DNA of 64,000 nt, from positions 2,282,996 to 2,346,995 of the forward strand of contig JACYUE010000001.1 in NCBI GenBank assembly GCA_014841595.1, given 5' to 3'. Made by a program: the position numbers and the translations under genes. This document shows positions 54,140 through 61,676 of this stretch, one piece after another (the first letter of the stretch is position 1; each line of letters begins with the position of its first letter). The notes under the pieces were generated by a model. That model searched no databases, had not been told where the DNA came from, and saw only the letters and a list, made by a program, of their open reading frames with translations. This DNA comes from Oxalobacteraceae sp. CFBP 8761 (lineage in GTDB: Bacteria > Pseudomonadota > Gammaproteobacteria > Burkholderiales > Burkholderiaceae_D).

Positions 54140-54598
54140 TCAGACCGCACGCCCCGCGCACATGGCCATCGCCATCAGCTGCTGCTCGCGCATCAGTCGG
54201 TACGACATCGAGACCTCGCGCATCAGGCAGATGAAACTGGTCGTCAGGGCCAGCATCGCGCCGATGAAACTGGCAGCAATCAGATGAACGAGCGGCAGGC
54301 CGGTGGCGTCGCCGAGAAACAGCATTGCGATCACGAGACAGATCAGCAGGCCGCACAGCGTGCTGGCGGCAATGGCGATGTTGATCAGGTTGGAGCGGCG
54401 GTGCAGACCGCTCAGCGCAGTCACACACTCGGCGTCGACGCACTTGATGGCGCGCTCTTCCAGCAAGCGCATCTGATCGATGATGCGGCCAAGCCGGTTG
54501 GTCAGTACGATCAGCAGGATGCTGACACCAGCGAGCAGAAATACGGGCGCGATTGCCAACTGAATGACCTGACCGATATCGCCGAGCTGGAAGTTCAT
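54140..54598 (-). CDS. DUF2721 membrane protein
   Basis: A 152-residue protein with three hydrophobic helices. The N-terminal IGQVIQLAIAPVFLLAGVSI and the NRLGRIIDQMRLLE segment are typical of DUF2721. The start MNFQLGDIG is at 54598; the longer frame to 54697 has a Cys-rich, unlikely N-terminus. The function is unknown. It faces the terminator of the previous gene. Confidence 0.85.
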   Translation of the reverse strand: MNFQLGDIGQVIQLAIAPVFLLAGVSILLIVLTNRLGRIIDQMRLLEERAIKCVDAECVTALSGLHRRSNLINIAIAASTLCGLLICLVIAMLFLGDATGLPLVHLIAASFIGAMLALTTSFICLMREVSMSYRLMREQQLMAMAMCAGRAV

Positions 54599-54774
54599 TG
54601 CAACGCTGTCCGTGAGAAGGAAGATGGCAGAAGTGTAGCAGCAACAGAATGCAAAGCACGCGTGTCGGATGGACGCCACGCCGACTGAATAGTGCATGAC
54701 TGTGTGATATGGCGAACAGGCGAAATCGCCCCTGGCCTGCTAGGATCAGATCGTTGCCATAAAAACACATCGCC

Positions 54775-55800
54775 ATGCAGAATCCTGTTTCAACCGTCCC
54801 TGCACTGACCACCCTGCGCAGCAGCTTGACCAGCCTTGCCGGCATGCCCCCGACCGAGGCGCTGTGCGAACTCGTGCGCGCTGGCCATGCACGCCTGCCA
54901 TTGCCCGGCCACGGTGCGACGCTCGCCCGCTGGCAGGCGCTCGCCGCCGTTGGCGCGCATGATCTGCCCCTGGCGAAGGTGTTTGAAGGTCATACGGATG
55001 CGCTGGCCATCCTGCACGAAGCACAGGCGCACGCGCTGGCCGACACCCCGCAAGCTACCTGGGGCACCTGGTGTGCGGAACCACCCGATGCGCGCCTGGC
55101 TCTGCTGGCCGTCGATCACCGCCATGTTCTGCGCGGTCGCAAGGCCTGGTGCTCGGGGGCGCATGGCGTCACGCATGCGGTGGTCAGTTGCTGGGATGAC
55201 GCTGGGGCCCCGATGCTGGCGGCAGTCGACCTGCGCCAGCGTGGCGTGCGTGTTACCGACGACGGCTGGAACGCGGTGGGCATGCGCGCCACGGCGAGCG
55301 TCGACGTCTGGTTCGATGATGCCGTGGCCACGCCACTGGCTGGTCCGGGCTTCTATGTTGAGCGGGCTGGTTTCTGGCACGGCGGCGCAGGCGTGGCCGC
55401 ATGCTGGTTCGGCGCTGCCACGCGTCTGGCCGATGCGCTGCGTGAACGGCTGGCCGAGCGCAGCGATCCCCATCGCCTGGCACAACTTGGCGAGGTCTCG
55501 GTCGCACTGCAAGGCTGCGCCGCGCTGATCCGCGAGGCCGCGGCAGCCATCGACAGCGCACCGGACGCGAACGCCATGGGCACGGCGATGACAGTCCGCC
55601 TGAGTGTTGAAGCGACGGCCAACACGGTCTTGCGTGCCGTTGGCCGCGCACTGGGCGCCGGTCCGCTGTGCAAGGATGCCGCGCTCGCACAACTGTATGC
55701 GGACCTGCCGGTCTTCATGCGCCAGAGCCATGCGGAGCGCGACCTGGAAGCCGTCGGCAAGCTCGTCACTGCGCTGGAGGATGCACCATGGACCTTGTGA
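54775..55800 (+). CDS. Acyl-CoA dehydrogenase-like flavoprotein
   Basis: A 341-residue protein with the fold pattern of acyl-CoA dehydrogenases: a helical N-terminus, a central beta part (GRKAWCSGAHGVTHAVV, GMRATASVDVWFDD) and a helical C-terminus. The clear catalytic glutamate segment and the C-terminal FAD motif are not obvious, and it is about 40 residues shorter than beta-oxidation enzymes. It is the first gene of a coupled four-gene set and overlaps the next gene by 13 bases, so it probably serves a special pathway rather than fatty-acid breakdown. Confidence 0.8.
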   Translation: MQNPVSTVPALTTLRSSLTSLAGMPPTEALCELVRAGHARLPLPGHGATLARWQALAAVGAHDLPLAKVFEGHTDALAILHEAQAHALADTPQATWGTWCAEPPDARLALLAVDHRHVLRGRKAWCSGAHGVTHAVVSCWDDAGAPMLAAVDLRQRGVRVTDDGWNAVGMRATASVDVWFDDAVATPLAGPGFYVERAGFWHGGAGVAACWFGAATRLADALRERLAERSDPHRLAQLGEVSVALQGCAALIREAAAAIDSAPDANAMGTAMTVRLSVEATANTVLRAVGRALGAGPLCKDAALAQLYADLPVFMRQSHAERDLEAVGKLVTALEDAPWTL

Positions 55801-56561
55801 ATAGATCACGTCATATTGGGGGCACCGGCCCGGCAGCGGACGATTGGGCGCGCGACGCTGCGCTGGCCGCCGTTCCGCAGATTACGCTGGATGCGCTGAT
55901 CCCGCCGGGCACGCGCGTCGTCGTGGTCGCGCCCCATCCCGATGACGAAATCCTGACCTGCGGCGCCTTGCTGCAACTGGTCGCCGCGCGGGGCGACGCA
56001 CCGCTGATTGTGGCCGTCACCGATGGTGAAGCCAGCCATCCCGGCTCGCCTGCGTGGCCGCCCGAACGCCTGCGCCAGGCACGGACCGACGAAACCAATG
56101 CCGCCCTGGCCCACCTGGGCATCGACGCCAGCCGCGTGCGACGCCTGCATATCCCGGACGGCGGCGTCACGGCGGCCGCGCCCGCACTCGAGCGCCAGCT
56201 GGCCGCAATCATCGCGCCGGGCGATATCGTCATCACGACCTGGCGCTTCGACGGCCACCCGGACCACGAATCGACGGCGCTGGCCTGCAGTGCCATCGCG
56301 CACCAGCGCGGTGCCCGCGTGCTGCAGGCGCCGGTCTGGGGCTGGCACTGGAGTGCGCCGGGCGACGGCGCAATGCCCATGAACCAGGCGCGCAAATTGC
56401 CGGTCCCCGCTGACGTTCTGGCGCACAAGCGCGCCGCCCTCGGGTGCTTCCACAGCCAGATCGAGGGCGACGCCAGCAGCGGCGCAGCGCCCATCCTGCC
56501 CGCGTTTGCCATGGAACGCGTCCTGCATCCTTTTGAAATTTACTTCCCTGATCATGCGTGA
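55788..56561 (+). CDS. PIG-L family N-acetylglucosaminyl deacetylase-like
   Basis: A 257-residue protein with the zinc-binding PIG-L motifs APHPDDEILTCG and GHPDHEST. The family removes acetyl groups from N-acetylglucosamine-type sugars. GGAGGATGCACC precedes the ATG at 55788, inside the end of the dehydrogenase gene. It overlaps the methyltransferase gene by 8 bases. The substrate is unknown, but the neighbours suggest a modified glycoconjugate. Confidence 0.9.
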   Translation: MDLVNRSRHIGGTGPAADDWARDAALAAVPQITLDALIPPGTRVVVVAPHPDDEILTCGALLQLVAARGDAPLIVAVTDGEASHPGSPAWPPERLRQARTDETNAALAHLGIDASRVRRLHIPDGGVTAAAPALERQLAAIIAPGDIVITTWRFDGHPDHESTALACSAIAHQRGARVLQAPVWGWHWSAPGDGAMPMNQARKLPVPADVLAHKRAALGCFHSQIEGDASSGAAPILPAFAMERVLHPFEIYFPDHA

Positions 56562-57168
56562 CGCCCAACCTCTGGCCCATTTCGAAACTCTCTACGCCGC
56601 ATCGGACGATCCCTGGGACGTGCGCGGCGCCTGGTATGAACAGCGCAAACGCGCGATCCTGCTCGCCAGCCTGGGCAAGCCGCGTTACCGCAGCGCGTTC
56701 GAGCCTGGCTGCGGCAACGGTGAAATGAGCGTGGCGCTGGCCGGACGTTGCGAGTGCCTGCTGGCGTGCGACGGCGCCACCAGTGCGCTGGACGCCGCAC
56801 GGCGCCGCGTCCCCGACGCTGCCACGCGCGGCATCCGCTTCGAGGCGCGCCGCCTGCCGGCCGACTGGCCACTGGACGACACCTTCGACCTGATCGTGCT
56901 CAGCGAACTGCTTTATTACTTCGACGAAGACGCGATCGCCTCGATGCTGGCGGGTGCTGCGGCCAACCTGGCGCCGGACGGTGAACTCGTGCTGTGCCAC
57001 TACCTCCACGACTTCGACGACCGCATCACGCCGACGGCGACCGTGCACGATCTCGCCGACGCGCTGCCCGGCCTGCGCCGCTCGCTGCACCATCGCGACG
57101 AGGCGTTCGTGCTCGACGTCTGGCGCCCGGTAGCGCCGCTGCAGGGAGTACAGGGAGAACGCGCATGA
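56554..57168 (+). CDS. SAM-dependent methyltransferase (NodS-like)
   Basis: A 204-residue class I methyltransferase with the SAM-binding motif FEPGCGNGEMSVAL, the acidic residue after beta-2 (LLACDGA), and LIVLSELLYYF as motif IV. The N-terminus (HFETLYAASDDPWDVRGAWYE) resembles NodS/TPMT-like enzymes, of which NodS methylates chitooligosaccharides. It overlaps the genes on both sides (ATGA with the next), showing coupled translation. Confidence 0.88.
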   Translation: MRDAQPLAHFETLYAASDDPWDVRGAWYEQRKRAILLASLGKPRYRSAFEPGCGNGEMSVALAGRCECLLACDGATSALDAARRRVPDAATRGIRFEARRLPADWPLDDTFDLIVLSELLYYFDEDAIASMLAGAAANLAPDGELVLCHYLHDFDDRITPTATVHDLADALPGLRRSLHHRDEAFVLDVWRPVAPLQGVQGERA

Positions 57169-57878
57169 TCGGCGTCGCCATCCCCGCCCATAACGAAGAA
57201 GCATGCCTCGGCGCCTGCCTGCAGGCCGTCCTGCGGGCAGCGACGCATCCGCAACTGGCCGGCGAACCCGTCATCGTGTGCGTCGTGCTCGATGCCTGCG
57301 AGGACGGCACCGCCGCGATCGTCCGCGAATGGCAGACGGCGTTCGCGCTGGCCGGTTGCCGGCTCGACGCCTTGGAGATCTCCGCGCGCCAGGTGGGCAG
57401 CGCGCGTGCTGCCGGCGCGCTGCACCTGATTGCAGCAGAGGCGCGCTGGCTTGCGTTCACCGATGCCGACACGCGCGTCTCGCCGCAATGGCTGGCCGTG
57501 CAGGTCACGCTGGGCGCCGAAGTCGTCTGTGGCTCGGTGGCGGTCGACGACTGGTCGCCCCATGCGGACAAGGCGCAACTGCTGCGCGAGCATTTCGCCC
57601 GCACCTACCACGACCGCGAAGATCACCGTCACATTCACGGGGCGAACCTGGGCGTGTGCGCACTGGCCTACCAGGCGGCCGGGGGTTTTGCGGCAGTGGC
57701 CTGCCATGAAGACGTGCTGCTGGTGCGGGCGCTGGAACTGTCGGGCGCCCGCTTCGCCTGGAGCGCGCTGCCACGCGTGTTCACCAGCGCCAGGCTCGAT
57801 GCCCGGGCACGCGGCGGATTTGGCGACACGCTGCTGGCCGTGACGTGCGAGATGGAAGTGCCCCTGACGACGACTTGA
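57165..57878 (+). CDS. Family 2 glycosyltransferase
   Basis: A 237-residue GT-A enzyme without membrane helices. VAIPAHNEEACLGACL is the nucleotide-sugar-binding start, FTDADTRVSPQWL carries the DxD metal motif, and ANLGVCALAYQAAGGF resembles the acceptor loop. The ATG overlaps the methyltransferase stop as ATGA. It is the last gene of the four-gene set and ends 36 bases from the convergent otsA. Confidence 0.9.
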   Translation: MIGVAIPAHNEEACLGACLQAVLRAATHPQLAGEPVIVCVVLDACEDGTAAIVREWQTAFALAGCRLDALEISARQVGSARAAGALHLIAAEARWLAFTDADTRVSPQWLAVQVTLGAEVVCGSVAVDDWSPHADKAQLLREHFARTYHDREDHRHIHGANLGVCALAYQAAGGFAAVACHEDVLLVRALELSGARFAWSALPRVFTSARLDARARGGFGDTLLAVTCEMEVPLTTT

Positions 57879-57913
57879 GCGTCGTCGGGGGCGGCCAGCG
57901 ACGCCCCGCCAGA

Positions 57914-59506
57914 TTACGTTACATGAACGTGGCTGCGAACCATCCGGCGCGCCGCAGCGATGCGCATCCCATCCACCAGCAGCTGCGCCGCCCAGCGGAA
58001 CACCGTGTATTGACTGACGACACCGCGCATCGCGCGCAGGCGCCGGGTCTGCTCATCCGGCGGCATGTCCAGCGCACGTTCAATGGCGCGCGCCATGCCG
58101 GCGATGTCACGCGGATCGACGATCAAAGCCTGGTGCAATTCGGCGGCAGCGCCAGCCTGACTGCTCAGCACCAGTGCGCCGCGCAGGTCGGTACGGGCCG
58201 CCACGAATTCCTTCGCCACCAGGTTCATCCCGTCATGCAGACTCGTGACCAGGCATACGTCGGCCGCGCGGTAGCAGGCCGTCACGGTGGCTGCATCCGC
58301 GCTCTGCGCGTGCAGCACGACCGGCTGCCAGTCGTCCTTGCCAAAGCGTGCGTTGATCCGCTGCGTGAGCGCACCCACGTCGCGCGTGATCGTTTGGTAG
58401 GCGGCCAGTGCCGAGCGGCATGGCGCGCCGATCTGCAGCAGCGTTACTTGCCCGCGCAAGTCGGGCCGCCGCTCGAGCAGCAGCTCGAACGCCTGCAGGC
58501 GCTCGCTCAAGCCTTTCGTGTAATCCATGCGATCGACACCGACCAGCAGTCGTACGCCAGGCGCGATGCCGAACTGGCTGCCTACCGCGTCACGCACGCC
58601 AGGTGTGGCCACATCATTCCTCGCCGGCCACGCGATCGAGATCGGATAGGCGCCGGCGTGTGCCGCGCCGCGGCCTTGGGCCCCGGGAATGGCAGCACGC
58701 GCCAGGCTGAAGTTGGTCAGATCGGCCGGCGTTTGCAGGCCCATCACGGTGCTGGCGAGCAAGCCCGACATCATCTGCTGCGCCCATGGGAACGTGGCCA
58801 GTACCTGCGGGGTGGGGAAAGGAATGTGCCAGAACAGGATGATGACGGCGTCCGGCAACCGCTCACGCACCATCTGCGGCACCAGCGCCAGGTGGTAATC
58901 CTGCACCAGCACCACCGGCCGCTCGCTTGCGGCTTCGGCAATCACAGCGTCGGCAAAGCGGCGGTTGACGGCCACGTAATGCGACCAGTCGTCGAGGCGG
59001 AAGGTCGGCGCGACGCCGGTGCGGTGGCACAGTGGCCACAACGCCTCGTTGGCCAGGCCATCGTAGTAGCCGGCCACTTCGGCATCGCTGAGCCACAAGC
59101 GGCGCAGCCGGTAAGGCGCATCGAGATGCTCGGGCAGGACGTGGTCGTTGGCGTCGACCGTGGCACGGTCGGCCGTGCCGCTGCCATGGGCGATCCAGCA
59201 GCCGCCTTCTTTGGACAGCACGGCTTCGAGCGCCGTCACCAGGCCGCCGGCGGGCCGCTGGGCATTGACGCCGTCACCGGTCTGCGAATGCACGCACGGT
59301 GCGCGGTTGGATACGACGATCAGGTCGTCGCCACAGCCAAGTTGTTCAATCAGGCGGGCCAGGTCGGCGCTGTCGCGCACGTCCTCGGGCAGCAAGGCTG
59401 TGGGGCGCGCGATCTTGCGGCGCTCGCCCGGAAAGGTTGGAAGGGGTAGAGGCGCCGGATTGCTGCGCATCCTCGTCGTGGGGGCGGAGTGGTATCGAGC
59501 TGTCAT
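57914..59506 (-). CDS. otsA: Trehalose-6-phosphate synthase
   Basis: A 530-residue GT20 enzyme that joins glucose from UDP-glucose to glucose-6-phosphate. Motifs are VVSNRAP, GGLVTALEAVL, LFWHIPFPTP, VDRMDYTKGL and LHDGMNLVAKEF. There is an extra N-terminal stretch of about 60 residues before VVSNRAP compared with E. coli OtsA, so a later start is possible. No otsB phosphatase gene is seen next to it. Confidence 0.95.
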   Translation of the reverse strand: MTARYHSAPTTRMRSNPAPLPLPTFPGERRKIARPTALLPEDVRDSADLARLIEQLGCGDDLIVVSNRAPCVHSQTGDGVNAQRPAGGLVTALEAVLSKEGGCWIAHGSGTADRATVDANDHVLPEHLDAPYRLRRLWLSDAEVAGYYDGLANEALWPLCHRTGVAPTFRLDDWSHYVAVNRRFADAVIAEAASERPVVLVQDYHLALVPQMVRERLPDAVIILFWHIPFPTPQVLATFPWAQQMMSGLLASTVMGLQTPADLTNFSLARAAIPGAQGRGAAHAGAYPISIAWPARNDVATPGVRDAVGSQFGIAPGVRLLVGVDRMDYTKGLSERLQAFELLLERRPDLRGQVTLLQIGAPCRSALAAYQTITRDVGALTQRINARFGKDDWQPVVLHAQSADAATVTACYRAADVCLVTSLHDGMNLVAKEFVAARTDLRGALVLSSQAGAAAELHQALIVDPRDIAGMARAIERALDMPPDEQTRRLRAMRGVVSQYTVFRWAAQLLVDGMRIAAARRMVRSHVHVT

Positions 59507-59565
59507 GGGAACAGCTTAAGATGTTAGCGTTCTCCGCTTCTGTTCGATGACGAACCCAACGTGGC

Positions 59566-60540
59566 TCAAACCGCCATCAGCAAGGTCAGGTAATGGTCGG
59601 CCAGCAGCGCGCCGAACAGCAGCGCCAGATACACGATCGACCAGGCAAATGCCTTGCGCGCGATCGCGTCGCTGTAGTGCTTGTGAACCAGCCAGCCATG
59701 GCGCAGGAACACGGCGTTCAGCGCGCACGCGCACGCCAGATAGAACAGCCCGCTCATGCCCACCGCCCATGGCAGCGCAGTCCCGACCGCCAGCGCCACG
59801 CTGTAGCGCCATACCTGCTGGCCCGTGTGGGCCATGCCGTGGGTGATCGGCAGCATCGGCAGGCCGGAGCGCGCGTAGTCGTCGCGCCGCGCCATCGCCA
59901 GCGCCCAGAAATGCGGCGGCGTCCACAGGAAGATAATCAGCACCAGCAACCATGCCTCGAGCGGTACGCCATTGGCCACCGCCGCCCAGCCGAGCGCCGG
60001 CGGCATGGCGCCGGCAAACCCGCCGATCACGATGTTCTGCGGCGTGGCCGGTTTCAGCAGCAAGGTATAGATGAAGGCGTAGCCGACAAACGTGGCCAGT
60101 GTCAGCCACATCGTCAGCGGATTGACCTGCGTGTACAGCAAGGCCGCGCCGGCACCGCCCAGCACCAGCGAAAACACGACCGTCGGGGCTGGCCCCAGGT
60201 CGCCGCGCGCGGTGGCCCGGCGCGCCGTGCGGGTCATCCGCGCATCGACCTGCGCTTCCAGCAGACAATTGACGGCAAAGGCGGCGCCGGCGAGCAGCCA
60301 GATGCCGGCAGCGCTGTAGAGCAACACGGACCAGGAGGGTGCGCCATCGGTGGCCAGCAGGCTGCCGATCACGGCGCAGAACACGGTCAGCAGCGTCACG
60401 CGCGGTTTGGTCAGCGCCCAGTACTGGCCGGCGCGCTGCGCCAGGCCACCAGCGGGCGAGGCGCCAATAACGACGCCAGTAGCGACATCAGGAATGGCCA
60501 GGGCGGCTGGCGGGATTTCGACAACTTTTGAATTCGACAT
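59566..60540 (-). CDS. ctaB: Protohaem IX farnesyltransferase (haem O synthase)
   Basis: A 324-residue UbiA-family membrane prenyltransferase with about eight or nine helices. It has [17 protein letters not shown], the first acidic motif [18 protein letters not shown], and the second motif region [19 protein letters not shown]. It makes haem O for cytochrome oxidases. No oxidase genes are adjacent in the window. Confidence 0.95.
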   Translation of the reverse strand: MSNSKVVEIPPAALAIPDVATGVVIGASPAGGLAQRAGQYWALTKPRVTLLTVFCAVIGSLLATDGAPSWSVLLYSAAGIWLLAGAAFAVNCLLEAQVDARMTRTARRATARGDLGPAPTVVFSLVLGGAGAALLYTQVNPLTMWLTLATFVGYAFIYTLLLKPATPQNIVIGGFAGAMPPALGWAAVANGVPLEAWLLVLIIFLWTPPHFWALAMARRDDYARSGLPMLPITHGMAHTGQQVWRYSVALAVGTALPWAVGMSGLFYLACACALNAVFLRHGWLVHKHYSDAIARKAFAWSIVYLALLFGALLADHYLTLLMAV

Positions 60541-60672
60541 GATCGGGCGACCGCTGCAGGCAGGTGGTCATTTCACAGAACCCATCATGCTAGAGGAAAA
60601 CGGCGGCGCGACCAACGGGCAATTTGTCCTACTTGCCAAGCGAGCCACATGCGCGCCACCAGCAAAACCGGT

Positions 60673-61371
60673 TCAGCGCACCTCTTTTGCGCGAGCAGCG
60701 CGCGCATCGACGCCGTGCTCATGGCGTGGACCCATGGCCGGCACCCGGTGTCGCAGGACAACCGCTTGCAGACTGCACAGCGCCACGTAGGCCAGCAGCT
60801 CGACCAGTTCTTCGAAGACCTGTGACCGTGACGCGATCAGATCGATATGGCATGACATATGCCCCTCGGCGCAGGTCGACCCCACGGCGGCGCCAAGCGC
60901 CACGAACAGCAGCAGCCAGGGCGCGCTGCGCACGAACGCCACGCGCACCACCTCGTCGATGCGGTAATGCCATGCGCTGTAGACAAGCCAGCCGATGAGC
61001 AACGCCGCGCCGGGCCAGACCAGCGGCTGGAACCACAGCGGCTCCGGTGGCAGCGCCCTGCCCGCCGCATCGAACCCGGGCACGGCGCGCCAGGCGCGGC
61101 CCCAGCTGAGCTCACGGCCCGCCAGCAGCAACCAGACGGGCGCGGCCCACAGCGCCAGCATCGCCGTGCGTTCCGGGCGACGCCGTATGAAGACGACCAC
61201 CGCCAGCACGAAGCCACTCAGCAATACCAGCACCTGCAGGTTCTCCAGAACGCCGGCTTCACGGCCCCATGAAAGCGGCAGGAGCAGGCTCGCGGGGTAA
61301 CAAGCCACAAGTGCTGCCAGCAGCGCCCACTGCGCTGGACGCGCCTTCGCCCATGAAAATAATCGCCCCAT
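60673..61371 (-). CDS. Multi-span membrane protein of unknown function
   Basis: A 232-residue protein with about six predicted helices, a WGREAGVLENLQ segment after the first helix and LLLAGRELSWGRAWR in the middle. A GHMSCHIDLIAS segment with His and Cys lies before the last helix. No family was recognised with confidence. GGAGA precedes the ATG at 61371. It lies 132 bases upstream of ctaB on the same strand. Confidence 0.8.
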   Translation of the reverse strand: MGRLFSWAKARPAQWALLAALVACYPASLLLPLSWGREAGVLENLQVLVLLSGFVLAVVVFIRRRPERTAMLALWAAPVWLLLAGRELSWGRAWRAVPGFDAAGRALPPEPLWFQPLVWPGAALLIGWLVYSAWHYRIDEVVRVAFVRSAPWLLLFVALGAAVGSTCAEGHMSCHIDLIASRSQVFEELVELLAYVALCSLQAVVLRHRVPAMGPRHEHGVDARAARAKEVR

Positions 61372-61676
61372 CGTCTCTCCGCTTACAAAAGTATTGCCCA
61401 GTTGAACGGGCTAATTCGCAATTGTACGAATTGGCAGGTCGCGCACGATTGGTTTTTGGAGAAATGCGACGGGCCTGGACGGTATTTATTGGAGACGACA
61501 GGCGTGGAACTGTCACATCGGCGCAGATTCCTTGACACGTCTTCAACCGGTCGGTTACCTTATGGTCAATAATTGCCATAGAGCAATTATAACGATCCCG
61601 GTCGGCGTAGATGGTCGGGGCATGCGGAAAGCAGTTTGAAGTTCACCCATCGACGTTCATACGAAGGAGTTTCACC
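61372..61676. promoter_or_regulatory. 305-base divergent region with several palindromes
   Basis: This region separates the membrane protein gene from the large lipoprotein gene. AATTCG/CGAATT (61413-61432) is an inverted repeat. ATTGGCAGG recurs at 61430-61438, as upstream of narK1 and narG. TTGACA at 61531-61536 is a possible -35 box but has no good -10 at 17 bases. Confidence 0.5.
61569..61590 (+). promoter_or_regulatory. Perfect palindrome ATAATTGC-N6-GCAATTAT
   Basis: Two 8-base arms (61569-61576 and 61583-61590) are exact inverse copies around 6 bases, about 87 bases before the lipoprotein start. The TATAAC overlapping the right arm could be a -10 box, so a bound repressor could block it. 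Confidence 0.5.

Noticed and set aside
54775..57878. A nodulation gene cluster
   Set aside because: There are PIG-L and NodS-like enzymes but no NodA acyltransferase or NodC chitin synthase, and the glycosyltransferase has no membrane helices.
57845..59449. Plus-strand open frame of 534 codons
   Set aside because: It lies opposite otsA, which has all GT20 motifs.
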